DNA of 43,905 bases. Source: Rhodospirillales bacterium. Its GTDB lineage: Bacteria; Pseudomonadota; Alphaproteobacteria; Rhodospirillales; Casp-alpha2. The notes under the pieces are model-generated. The model did no database searches. It had not been told where the DNA came from and worked only from the letters and a program-made list of their open reading frames with translations. The position numbers were made by a program, and so were the translations under genes. Of this stretch, positions 20,707 through 30,475 are shown piece by piece (the first letter of the stretch is position 1; each line of letters opens with the position of its first letter). The stretch is from the NCBI GenBank assembly GCA_021775105.1, contig JAJFIJ010000139.1:1-43905 (forward strand), in the 5' to 3' direction.

Positions 20707-21180
20707 CACAACCCTCATTATACAATCTAATAATCAAAGCGATGGTATCATAGTTGCCTGGAAAATCTCATTAGGGTCAATAATCACCATTACAGACGAC
20801 TAGAATATGAGACCGTTAAAGGTGCATATACAGACGTCAAAACGAGCCAGCGGGAATTTCGGCCCCCTGAAGTCCTTTATCGGCACAGGAGCGGTCCTGA
20901 ATCAGATGAAGGTTTGACTTCGGTTTTTAGCCAAATCACGGCTGACTCAAACACCGCGAAGCACGTCCAAGTCAACTGATTCATATAAATCTCTTCCACG
21001 TGCAGATATCCCTCACGGGCCTAAGCCTTGTCCGTTGCGCGTCAAACTAATAGTCTCCCGCCATGCCGCCTGTGAGCGTCCGACCTCAAACAGCAAGAGC
21101 GCACCGTCGATCAAGATGGAGAGGTATGATATGTGGAACAATATGTGTACGCGGGTTTTGAAAACGTATGGCCTTTACAA

Positions 21181-21330
21181 ATGATTATGAAAAAGCCGTT
21201 CTATTTTCTAAGACATGGACAAACGGACTGGAACAAGGAAAAACGTTTTCAGGGGTAACCAGACATACCCTTAAACAACATAGGTTATAGGCAGGCCGAA
21301 TTCGGGCCGCTTGCCGATCAAAGTTGGATT
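21181..21330 (+). pseudogene. phosphoglycerate mutase/histidine phosphatase family pseudogene (5' part only)
   Basis: Frame 1: MIMKKPFYFLRHGQTDWNKE; after an A6 tract the family pattern continues in another frame as RFQG*PDIPLNNIGYRQAEFGPLADQ, with an in-frame TAA; no continuation recognised. Confidence 0.75.
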
Positions 21331-21508
21331 TGAGGTATCTGCGCAGATGTCTTTTGAGCAGAGACGTATCAACTGTTGTCTTGGTTGAGTTGTATCTATT
21401 AAACGTCAAATTGTATTATACTTCAGGGTGGTGTAATTTATTAGTACAACACAAGGGAATACGTCGTTTTTGTGTAACTTATTTGGATCATATTGAGCTC
21501 GAGCGCTT

Positions 21509-21805
21509 ATGAATGAAGTTGTTTCAGATAAATTGAATGTGGAAATAGGTGCGAGAATTCGCCATTGGCGCCGTCTCCGAGGGTGGTCGCAGGAGCACCT
21601 CGGGCAGAAGCTTCCACACAAGAAACGCCAGCAAGATATCTATAGCTACGAATGCGGTCTGCGCTTGGGACCCCGCGTGCTAATTGAACTGGCGATGGTT
21701 TTCGGCGTCACAACTGACTGTTTGATGGGAGGTAAGGACAGCATCACCTCAAACGCGGTCTCTGGGAAAAAACCCGCAATAAGCGGGCGGCCTGGTCAAT
21801 CATGA
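21509..21805 (+). CDS. XRE-family helix-turn-helix regulator
   Basis: IGARIRHWRRLRGWSQEHLGQKL...IYSYECGLRLGPRVLIELAMVFGVTTDCLMGG. Confidence 0.85.
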   Translation: MNEVVSDKLNVEIGARIRHWRRLRGWSQEHLGQKLPHKKRQQDIYSYECGLRLGPRVLIELAMVFGVTTDCLMGGKDSITSNAVSGKKPAISGRPGQS

Positions 21806-22674
21806 ATCGATATATGTTGAACTTTGCCAAAGGACCGGTCTGGATCGATCAAGAGGGGGATTGTTATGATGCCCAAGATCAGGGTCCGAAATTTGATGCA
21901 ATGTTTCTCCATCAGTTTGGCTGCATGAAAATTGACTGGAGGCCCGACGGCATAACAATAAACTGGGATGTTCAAACGGTTTCCGATGAAGTTATTGATC
22001 ACACGCGCAATTGGTTGTCTGCTATTCAGGATCATGTCCGGATCAATTTCTGCTTTTACTGGTCCGGATGGTACACTGAAAAAGGATACGATAAAACTGG
22101 CGCTCTGGAACGACTGGAAATCCTGCGAAACCTGCGTGATGTCGCGGTAGCAGGGGATACTTTTTTTCGGTCGATGGATATTGGTCAAATTGGAGGGTCC
22201 AATGATATTGTCATCAAGGGCGGATTTGAGATGTGGGAGTCTGCGAATGGTGATATCCAAAAAATTTGCGAGAGTGACCACGCCAGATTTTACGCCAACA
22301 CTGTCCATTATCAGCCGCGCGGACATCATGACGAACTGATTTTCACACACATTGGCATCAAGCACTGCGCCGCTGAAACTCTGCCTTCTGATTGGACAAG
22401 TCAGGCGTTGGGAAAGCCGGTCTGGTGGTCATCTGATCGTCAGACATGTTCTTTTGACCGACAAGTGAGCCCGGCATATCAAAGGGTTTTACAGACAGGC
22501 GAGCCCGTCTATGATGAAGTTGTTGCCTTGCTGCCAGACAATGCTGAAAGTCCGGATCCCATCTGGGTCAAGTATTCGCGCCTAATTGCACGTTATACGG
22601 ACATCAGAGGGGCTCCGACGGTCGTGTGTTTCGCTAACCGAACCGAGGATGTGGGGATCAGGCTGGTTAGCTAA
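21802..22674 (+). CDS. uncharacterised protein with a possible C-terminal PAS-like domain
   Basis: 290 aa ORF overlapping the XRE stop by 4 nt (ATGA); C-terminal SPAYQRVLQTGEPVYDEV...PIWVKYSRLIARYTDIRGAPTVVCFANRTED resembles alphaproteobacterial PAS-type sensors; N-terminal part unassigned. Confidence 0.65.
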   Translation: MNRYMLNFAKGPVWIDQEGDCYDAQDQGPKFDAMFLHQFGCMKIDWRPDGITINWDVQTVSDEVIDHTRNWLSAIQDHVRINFCFYWSGWYTEKGYDKTGALERLEILRNLRDVAVAGDTFFRSMDIGQIGGSNDIVIKGGFEMWESANGDIQKICESDHARFYANTVHYQPRGHHDELIFTHIGIKHCAAETLPSDWTSQALGKPVWWSSDRQTCSFDRQVSPAYQRVLQTGEPVYDEVVALLPDNAESPDPIWVKYSRLIARYTDIRGAPTVVCFANRTEDVGIRLVS

Positions 22675-23364
22675 TTTGACCAGTTGGGCAACCTCTTCAC
22701 TCGTCGTCCATACTAGGTACTCGTCAAATGGCTCTGACTGCCCCCGGAGCTTCCATCTCACTGAATAGGGAAAAGCGTGAATATAACCGAACTGGGCGCA
22801 GAGGCCGCGCAACACATTCGGTCGCGTGATAAATCCGTAGATGTAATCCGTTTCAAACCTTGCGCTGGCGGTTAATACTGCAACCATCGACAGCTTGCCG
22901 TGCAGTTTATGCTGGCGAAACCCTTCGGAGCCCGGCGATATAAAAAACTCCCCGTGATAAGCGACGCTGCCCTTGATCGTCATCGCCGCTGGTGCGGCGT
23001 TGTAAACTGTTTCGTCCGGGATGACGTCGTGTGTCGGTATTCGATAAGCATCCCCTGATTTTTTCCAGTGGTCCGCCAGATTTGTCATGATGTTGTCAAC
23101 ACGCATCGCTTGGATGTGGACAATTTCGTTAGCGGAGTCGCGACCACACAGCCAGAACCCATTGTGCGGGCCGATATCAAACTTGTCTGGATTGAAAACA
23201 TCGGTTACCTGACATTTCGATGGCAGGCGCGCACAAACGTTGCGCAGCTCCTCAAAATCGGTGCTGAATTCAAGTTTTAGCCCACTGTCCCGTATTTCAC
23301 TGGTCAGTGAGCGAGCGTAATTCATAAATGTAGCATATTGATATGATTGCGGGTCCGCGCGCAT
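22582..23364 (-). CDS. hypothetical protein, possibly GNAT-like fold, function unknown
   Basis: Start at MRADPQSYQYA with a strong GGAGGAG ribosome-binding site; long open frame; FETDYIYGFITRPNVLRGLCAQFGYIHAFPYSVRW region; no confident family. Confidence 0.65.
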   Translation of the reverse strand: MRADPQSYQYATFMNYARSLTSEIRDSGLKLEFSTDFEELRNVCARLPSKCQVTDVFNPDKFDIGPHNGFWLCGRDSANEIVHIQAMRVDNIMTNLADHWKKSGDAYRIPTHDVIPDETVYNAAPAAMTIKGSVAYHGEFFISPGSEGFRQHKLHGKLSMVAVLTASARFETDYIYGFITRPNVLRGLCAQFGYIHAFPYSVRWKLRGQSEPFDEYLVWTTSEEVAQLVKLANQPDPHILGSVSETHDRRSPSDVRITCN

Positions 23365-23700
23365 GCTTGTTCTCCTCCAAAATGATATGCAAATTTGCAC
23401 TCACAATAGAATACATGAATTCCGTGTTAATCTTGCTGAATTGGCGAAGACGAGCGGCTAGAGCATCAGGAAATACTCTCCGGTCAAGTGAACTGTTAAT
23501 GGGGGCAGGTCGACAGCGGTTAAAGAATCCAGATCGTTCTCATTTATGAATCACAATTCTGACTTTATGAGTCAATCTACACTGAGCTCGACGTTTTGAA
23601 CCTCCGTGACCCAGAATGCGAATGCCGAGGTTGGGTTTAACCTTGTCCGAAGATACCATTAAAAATACGGCGGGCGTATCATCTGAATGATTTTCAGAGG

Positions 23701-26121
23701 CTAACTCCGCAGGCGTTCACCGCTGGGATCAAACGCCGGATGCGCGAGAATAACTGCCCGGTGAGGTTTCCCGAGAATGGCAATATCAACTTCGGTTCCG
23801 GGATTTGCCTGATCCGCCTTGACGAAACCAAGCGCCAGAGATGTGCTGACGGTAAACCCAAAAGCGCCGGAAGTAACACGACCAACCGGGGTGCCGTCCG
23901 GCAGAAAAACCGGCTCGCCGCCGCTGGCGTCTGCGCTGCTGGCCTCGACCGCGAGGCAGACCAGCAATTCACGGGGGGGACTGTCTTTGATCGAGAGATA
24001 GGCGTCACGCCCCAGAAAATCCGGTTTATCGGTCTTGATCAGTCCACCCAAACCAACCTCCTGAGGCCAGTATTCGGGGCTGTATTCGCGGCTCCAGGAA
24101 CCATAGCCCTTTTCCACCCTGAGCGAACCCAGAGCCCTGACGCCAACGGGACGAATGCCCAGATCCTTTCCGGTGTCGAGAAGTGCATCATAAATAGCTA
24201 GTTGGTGTTCCTCGGGAAAATGGAGCTCCCAGCCGAGGTCGCCACTGAACGAAACACGGAGGGCGACGGCATCAATGCCGGCAATCGTGATTTGCTGTGA
24301 GCGCATGAAGGGAAACGCTTCATTGGAAAGATCGGCGTTGGTCAGCCGCTGAAGCAGTTCACGGGATTTTGGCCCGGCAACATTGAACCCGCACCAGCTA
24401 TTGGTCAGTGACAAGAATTCGACTGTGCCGGGGCGATCAACCATCTGGAAAAACCGTTGATGATAGCGCTCGGCCATACCGGAGCCTATCATCAGGAATT
24501 CTTCTTCATCCAGCTTGGTGATAGTGAAATCGCCAGCAATACCGCCGCGCAGGCTGAGCATAGGCGTGAGGCAAGAACGGCCAACTCCCTTCGGTACATT
24601 GTTGGCAACCACTCGATTGAGCCAGCCGGCAGCACCAGCGCCTTTGATACGGTATCTGGCGAAGTTGGAAATATCGATAATCCCGACACCGCTACGGAGG
24701 TCGCGGCATTCTTCACCAACCGTTTCAAACCAGCTCTGGCGTTCGAACCCGTATTCTTCGGTCGCCTCCAGACCTTCCCGGCGATACCAGAGGGGGTGTT
24801 CCCAGCCGAAATTCAAACCGAATACCGCGCCTAATTCTTTTTGCCGTCCGTAGACGGGGCGGGTGCGAACGGGGCGCCCGGCTTCGCGTTCTTCGTTGGG
24901 AAAATGGATTTTGAAGCGGTGGCTATAACAGTCAAGGGCGCGAACCTTGGCGAAACTCTTGCTGGCCCAGTCGCCGTAGCGGGCCAGGTCCCACGGAAAC
25001 ATGTCGTATTCCGGCTCACCGTCAACAACCCATTGCGCCAGCAACAGACCAAGGCCGCCAGATTGAGAGAAGCCGGGAATGATCCCGGTGCAGCAGAAGT
25101 AATTTCGAAGCTCGGGCACGGGACCAAACAGCGCCGCCGCATCCGGTGCCCAGATCATCGGCCCGTTGATCACCCGGCGAATTCCGGCATCCGCCAGAAC
25201 CGGCACACGATCGCAGGCACGCATGATGTTCTCTTCAATCCGGTCGAGATCATCCGGCAGTAGCTCATGACCAAAATCCATCGGCGTGCCATCTTCGGCC
25301 CAGAACCGGCCATCCTTTTCGTAAGCCCCGACAAGCAGACCATTGCCTTCCTGACGCATGTAATATTCGCCATCGCGGTCAGCAACCGAGGGCAGGCGAC
25401 GCTCAAGCGCTTCAATCTCGGGGATGGTCTCGGTGACAAAATACTGATGTTCCATGGTCATCAGCGGCAGCTCGAATCCGGCCATGCGGGCAACTTCCCG
25501 GCCCCAAAGCCCGGCTGCATTGATCAGCACCTCGGTATGGATCGAGCCCTTTGGCGTTGTCACATCCCAGGTCCCGTCGGCACGCTGGTCGGTCGCGGTT
25601 ACGGGTGTAAACCGGTAAATTTCTGCCCCCATCGCCCGCGCACCCTGGGCATAGGCATGGGTCACGCCAGAGGGATCAACATTACCGCCATCAGGTTCGA
25701 ACATGATGCAGCGGATGCCATCGAAATCGACTAAAGGGTGAAGTTTTTCGGCCTCGTCACGGCTGACTTCGTAAAAATCCGCCTTGAAATACTTCGCCTT
25801 GGCTTCCTGGATACGGAGTTGATGAACCCGATCCTGTGTTTGCGCCAGATACAGCGAACCCGGCTGGAACACCCCGCAGCCCTGACTGGTTTCCTTCTCC
25901 AGTTCCTTGTAAAGCTGCATCGTGTAATACTGAATTTTCGAGATGTTGTTGTTGTCATGTAATCCGTGAATACCGGCTGCGGCGTGCCAGGTAGAGCCGG
26001 ACGTCAATTCGTCGCGCTCAAGCAGAACCACATCTTTCCAGCCGAGTTTAGCCAGATGATAAAGTATGGAGCAGCCGACAAGGCCGCCGCCGATGACGAC
26101 GGCACGCGTGTGGGTTTTCAT
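23701..26121 (-). CDS. FAD-dependent oxidoreductase fused to GcvT/aminomethyltransferase-like domain (dimethylglycine/sarcosine dehydrogenase family)
   Basis: AVVIGGGLVGCSILYHLAKLGWKDVVLLERDELTSGSTWHAAAGIHGL (FAD/DAO); C-terminal GDLGWELHFPEEHQLAIYDALLDTGKDLGIRPVGVRALGSLRVEKGYGSWSREYSPEYWPQEVGL. Confidence 0.92.
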   Translation of the reverse strand: MKTHTRAVVIGGGLVGCSILYHLAKLGWKDVVLLERDELTSGSTWHAAAGIHGLHDNNNISKIQYYTMQLYKELEKETSQGCGVFQPGSLYLAQTQDRVHQLRIQEAKAKYFKADFYEVSRDEAEKLHPLVDFDGIRCIMFEPDGGNVDPSGVTHAYAQGARAMGAEIYRFTPVTATDQRADGTWDVTTPKGSIHTEVLINAAGLWGREVARMAGFELPLMTMEHQYFVTETIPEIEALERRLPSVADRDGEYYMRQEGNGLLVGAYEKDGRFWAEDGTPMDFGHELLPDDLDRIEENIMRACDRVPVLADAGIRRVINGPMIWAPDAAALFGPVPELRNYFCCTGIIPGFSQSGGLGLLLAQWVVDGEPEYDMFPWDLARYGDWASKSFAKVRALDCYSHRFKIHFPNEEREAGRPVRTRPVYGRQKELGAVFGLNFGWEHPLWYRREGLEATEEYGFERQSWFETVGEECRDLRSGVGIIDISNFARYRIKGAGAAGWLNRVVANNVPKGVGRSCLTPMLSLRGGIAGDFTITKLDEEEFLMIGSGMAERYHQRFFQMVDRPGTVEFLSLTNSWCGFNVAGPKSRELLQRLTNADLSNEAFPFMRSQQITIAGIDAVALRVSFSGDLGWELHFPEEHQLAIYDALLDTGKDLGIRPVGVRALGSLRVEKGYGSWSREYSPEYWPQEVGLGGLIKTDKPDFLGRDAYLSIKDSPPRELLVCLAVEASSADASGGEPVFLPDGTPVGRVTSGAFGFTVSTSLALGFVKADQANPGTEVDIAILGKPHRAVILAHPAFDPSGERLRS

Positions 26122-26324
26122 GGTTTCCGACTCCCGACAGAATTTTTTCCAGTAAACACGGGCAAACAAAGTGCCACAAGTTCGTAATCCAGAGGCTTTT
26201 TGAATTCTGGCCTTGTGACGAAGGGGAATATCGTCTCCGCGTCTGTGTCCCAATTTAACTGGTACGCGAACCCGGCTTTTGCGCTATAGTTGCGATGGTC
26301 TGGGGGCCAATCGGGGGAAATGCC

Positions 26325-29300
26325 ATGCGCGTTTTCAGAAAACTTGTTCTGGCAGGCATCGTTCTGGCATTTGCAGGTGGGTGCGCCACCGACAGCACCG
26401 ATGATGGTTTGCCAAAGCAAATACCGCAAAGCGCAAAAAAGTATTATAAAAAATATCAGGCTTCCAACAGCATAAAGGCATTTGCCTATTCACCCCATCA
26501 CTCAAAACCTTATGAGTACTGGTATGTAAGATGGTGCGCAAATCGGAATTCCGCCGAAGAGGCTATTGCCTGCGCCGTCAAAAAATGCACGAAACAAAAA
26601 AGAAACTCCCAAAGGGCCAACGATTACCCGACTGACTGTGTGCCGTTTGCTCTTGATGATCTTGTTATTGACGGAAAAAGCCCGTCAGAGATCGCGAAAA
26701 TAGCAGGGCGTCCTGATACCAGAGAACAATCCGGTGTCAGAAAAACGGCAAAAGCGCTGCCGTTGAAAGAGGCGATGGACGCAACTGTCAAATTCGAACA
26801 ACCGAAGATCAACGTTCCTCCGCGCACAATCAAGGATATCACCGCGATTCTGGATGAACAGAAACTGGTCAACCCTGAAGCAACCAGTAAATGGATCACG
26901 GTGTTGCGAAAACCGGTGCCAAAAACTGATGAACCGGCTGAACTGGCCGGATTCTATCTCCGTCGCGGGGTCGCTGCGTATTCGCTTGGCCATCTTCAAC
27001 AGGCGTTTGATGATATTCGACTGTCCGCTTCCCATCTTGAAAATGTATCCCTGTACGGAATGACCAGACTGGCTTCGGGTGGACGCCTGCGCAAGGGAGG
27101 GATTCTAAAATGGCAGGCCAAGCTGGAATCCCAGTTCGGCAATTATCGAAAGGCCCAACGATTGATCCGTGATCACCTGAAAAAAATTGGCCTAAAAAAA
27201 GGTTACGCTGGTCAGGCTGTCGCGCTCACGGATCAGTTGATTGCGTCTTATGCGCAGACAGGAGATGTACAGGGTGCCAGGGACGCACGCAAACATATCC
27301 GCCGTATTCTGAAGAACTGGCAAAACAAGACCGGCTCCGGAAAGAAAGCCAAACGCCTGCGTCTGTCAGCACAGGGGCTTGGTGGAAAATGGGATGGGGA
27401 GGTTCTGGAAATGCAGGGTCGGTGGCGAGAAGCGGAGCCATTTATCAGGCAATCGGTGGAAGACGCCCGCCTGATGGCCTCAATCGACAAAAAAGCACCA
27501 CATTTTATTTATCAACCCTATATTTCCCTATCCAACAATCTTCTCAGGCAGGGGAGGTTACTGGAGGCCGAAACCGTTGCCCGCGATGCCTTGCGGGGCG
27601 TGCTTGGGGTCGCCGGAAAATATAATCTTGAAACGATTAAATTTATCACGTCTCTGGCCGCCGTTCTTGAGGCTCAGGGACGGTTTCAGGAAGCTGCCGA
27701 TCTGCATAATGCGGGTCTGGATATCCAGAAACAGCTGAACGTGCCGAAAGGGTCCTATTTCGCCGAACAACGCCGCTTTCGTCTGGCCGAAATACTGGTT
27801 TCGCTTGAAGACTGGGACGGGGCGCTGACTCTTTTTGATCAGGTCAGAGACAACCTCAGCAAAACAAAAAAACTTTACCGCGGCTTGATCAAATCGAGTA
27901 TTGCTTACCCCCTGACCCTGACAAAGACCGGGCGCTTTGATGAAGCTATTGAACTGCTTTCGCCAATTCTCAACAAGGGAGACCCCAAACAGGCGCCGAA
28001 ACGTTACCAGAGAGCGGAAAAACTGGCGGTTCTGGCGATGGCGATGGCGGGAAGTGGCAAGACATCCGAAGCCTTCAGGGTTTATCGTCGTGCCATTCCC
28101 TTTTTGACCACCGACAGGGATGAGCTGGCCCCGGGCACATTGACCAGAACGGCAAAAGAAGACCGCCTGATTCTTATTCTCGACGACTATATAAAATTTA
28201 TTGCACAAACGCATAAAAGCGGTGGATCAGATATAGATGCTGGCGCGGAAATTTTCCGCGTTACAGATGTAATTCGCGGACGGTCCGTGCAAACCGCCCT
28301 TGCGGCTTCCGGTGCCAGAATGGCCGCAGGGCGTGATGATCTGGCGGAATTGGCGCGACGTGAACAGGACGCCGCACGGCAAATGGCGAAGTTGGCGGAT
28401 ATATTGAGCCAGTTGTTTTCTGCCCCGACTGACCAGCAGGACCCGAAGGTGACAGCGGACCTGCGCGGTCGGATTGACGAGTTGCGCCGGGCCAGGGAGA
28501 CCTTGTTAAGTGAAATCAGGTCCAATTTTCCTGACTACGCCGCCCTCATCAAATTCGAACCGCCATCCGTAGCGCAAGTCCAGGAACTGTTGTCAGCCAA
28601 CGAGGTCCTGATTTCATTTTATATTGCCGGGGACCGGACCTACAGTTGGACGATTCCCAAAACCGGTTCCATCGGGTTTTCAGAAATCAGCATGAGCGCA
28701 GCGGAAATCACCACTGCTGTTGCAAGCTTGCGCCGCGCCCTCGACCCCGGTCAGATCGGTAAATTAAGTGACATTCCCGAGTTCGATACCGCCGCCGCCT
28801 ACCGTCTTTATGAAAAGCTGTTCAAACCACTACAAGCCAACTGGCAAGAGGCGAAGAACATTCTGTTTGTCGGTGACGGCGCATTACGCCAATTGCCAAT
28901 TTCCATGTTGCCGACAAGTCCGCCGGTCGCCCGCCCTGACAAGGGGTTGCCATTTGATCATTATCGTTCTGTTCAATGGCTGGCGCGCAGCCATAGCGTG
29001 ACAGTATTGCCATCGGTGGCATCGCTTCAGGTCATTCGCAAGGCGCGACGTGCGGGCCGAAATCCACGTCCCTTCCTGGGGTTTGGCGACCCGTATTTCA
29101 GCAAAGCCCAGGAAATTGCCGCTGGCAAACAGTCGCCAACTGTTGAGCTGGCTTCGCGAGGAACGGCACTGCGCAACTCACCAAAAACCCGATCGGTTGA
29201 CAGCGCTGCGATTGCAACTCTGCCCCGGTTGCCCGATACCCGCACGGAAATCAAATCAATTGCTTCCGCGCTGGGCGCACTGCCGGGTCGCGATGTTTAT

Positions 29301-29861
29301 CTCGGCGAGCGGGCGACGGAAGAACAGGTCAAACGCATGGACCTGAAACCCTACAAGGTTATTTCCTTCGCCACCCACGGTCTGGTATCCGGAGACCTTG
29401 ACGGACTTGACCAACCGGCTTTGGCGCTTTCATCGCCGCAAGTCAGTGGCGGGCAGGGCGATGGCCTGCTGACCATGGAAGAAATTCTCGGGCTCCGGCT
29501 GAATGCCGATTGGGTTGTCCTTTCCGCCTGCAACACAGCTGCGGCCAGCGGGGCCGGGGCCGAAGCCATATCCGGTTTGGGGCGGGCCTTTTTTTACGCC
29601 GGTGCACGCGCCCTGCTGGTCAGCAACTGGCCGGTTCATTCCGGGGCAACGACAAATCTGATGAAAAAACTTTTTGCCCTGCAAGCTAACGAGGTTGAAC
29701 TCGGGCGTGCCGACGCGCTACGTCAGGCACGGCTTCATATGATTGACGAGGGGACGCAGAAGGATCGTCAGGGCACCCCGATTTTCTCGTATGCGCATCC
29801 CATCTTCTGGGCACCATTTGCCATTATTGGTGATGGTGGCGGAGCACAGGCCGGATCGTAA
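26325..29861 (+). CDS. TPR-repeat lipoprotein with C-terminal CHAT peptidase domain (CHAT copy 2)
   Basis: Lipobox LAFAGGC; TPR region; CHAT motifs VISFATHGLVSGDLDG (His codon 29376) and DWVVLSACNTAAASGAGAEAISGLGRAFFYAGARALLVSNWPV (Cys codon 29529); extensive motif similarity to 648..3800. Confidence 0.9.
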   Translation: MRVFRKLVLAGIVLAFAGGCATDSTDDGLPKQIPQSAKKYYKKYQASNSIKAFAYSPHHSKPYEYWYVRWCANRNSAEEAIACAVKKCTKQKRNSQRANDYPTDCVPFALDDLVIDGKSPSEIAKIAGRPDTREQSGVRKTAKALPLKEAMDATVKFEQPKINVPPRTIKDITAILDEQKLVNPEATSKWITVLRKPVPKTDEPAELAGFYLRRGVAAYSLGHLQQAFDDIRLSASHLENVSLYGMTRLASGGRLRKGGILKWQAKLESQFGNYRKAQRLIRDHLKKIGLKKGYAGQAVALTDQLIASYAQTGDVQGARDARKHIRRILKNWQNKTGSGKKAKRLRLSAQGLGGKWDGEVLEMQGRWREAEPFIRQSVEDARLMASIDKKAPHFIYQPYISLSNNLLRQGRLLEAETVARDALRGVLGVAGKYNLETIKFITSLAAVLEAQGRFQEAADLHNAGLDIQKQLNVPKGSYFAEQRRFRLAEILVSLEDWDGALTLFDQVRDNLSKTKKLYRGLIKSSIAYPLTLTKTGRFDEAIELLSPILNKGDPKQAPKRYQRAEKLAVLAMAMAGSGKTSEAFRVYRRAIPFLTTDRDELAPGTLTRTAKEDRLILILDDYIKFIAQTHKSGGSDIDAGAEIFRVTDVIRGRSVQTALAASGARMAAGRDDLAELARREQDAARQMAKLADILSQLFSAPTDQQDPKVTADLRGRIDELRRARETLLSEIRSNFPDYAALIKFEPPSVAQVQELLSANEVLISFYIAGDRTYSWTIPKTGSIGFSEISMSAAEITTAVASLRRALDPGQIGKLSDIPEFDTAAAYRLYEKLFKPLQANWQEAKNILFVGDGALRQLPISMLPTSPPVARPDKGLPFDHYRSVQWLARSHSVTVLPSVASLQVIRKARRAGRNPRPFLGFGDPYFSKAQEIAAGKQSPTVELASRGTALRNSPKTRSVDSAAIATLPRLPDTRTEIKSIASALGALPGRDVYLGERATEEQVKRMDLKPYKVISFATHGLVSGDLDGLDQPALALSSPQVSGGQGDGLLTMEEILGLRLNADWVVLSACNTAAASGAGAEAISGLGRAFFYAGARALLVSNWPVHSGATTNLMKKLFALQANEVELGRADALRQARLHMIDEGTQKDRQGTPIFSYAHPIFWAPFAIIGDGGGAQAGS

Positions 29862-29863
29862 AA

Positions 29864-30475
29864 TCAGTACAGGCGCTGGCGATATCTGGTTTGCATGGCG
29901 TCCTGTGATTCCGCTTCTTCCGTTGCACCGATCTGGTCGCTGATCATGCGACCCATGCTGGGCAGTTCACTTCTGTCGATTTTTCCGTCCGGGTCCCAAA
30001 GGTTTGAGCGCATCAGGGCCTTGGCACAATGGAGATAGGCGACCTTGATCGACACAACGAGAACTGTTGCCGGAGGTTTTTCGTTAACGACAAAACGGCC
30101 GAGCAGTTCCACATCATCGCGAATCTCGGCGACACCGTTGATGCGTAAAGTCTCATCAACACCCGGAATCAGGAAGATCAAAGCGACGTTGGGGTTTTCC
30201 AGAATGTTTTCGAAAGTATCAAGGCGGTTATTGCCGGGGCGATCCGGGATTGCCAGACGACCATCATCCAATACATGCACAAAACCCGGTAATTCCCCGC
30301 GCGGCGAAACATCAGCAGGTCCCTGGGTGGATGACGACCCGATCACCAGAAATGGCGACAGGGAAATGAAATGCCGACAATGTTTGTCAAGATGTGAAAG
30401 TTCTTTCTGAACCGACCGGCCCGCTGCCGGTTTGTAATGTTGCCGAAGGTCCTCCAGCGTATCGATTACGCTCAT
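29864..30475 (-). CDS. pyridoxamine 5'-phosphate oxidase-like flavin-binding family protein
   Basis: FLVIGSSSTQGPADVSPRGELPGFVHVLDDGRLAIPDRPGNNRLDTFENILENPNVALIFLIPGVDETLRINGVAEI. Confidence 0.88.
   Translation of the reverse strand: MSVIDTLEDLRQHYKPAAGRSVQKELSHLDKHCRHFISLSPFLVIGSSSTQGPADVSPRGELPGFVHVLDDGRLAIPDRPGNNRLDTFENILENPNVALIFLIPGVDETLRINGVAEIRDDVELLGRFVVNEKPPATVLVVSIKVAYLHCAKALMRSNLWDPDGKIDRSELPSMGRMISDQIGATEEAESQDAMQTRYRQRLY

Noticed and set aside
27558-28214. 218-aa minus-strand ORF
   Set aside because: Antisense to CHAT copy 2; composition typical of a shadow ORF
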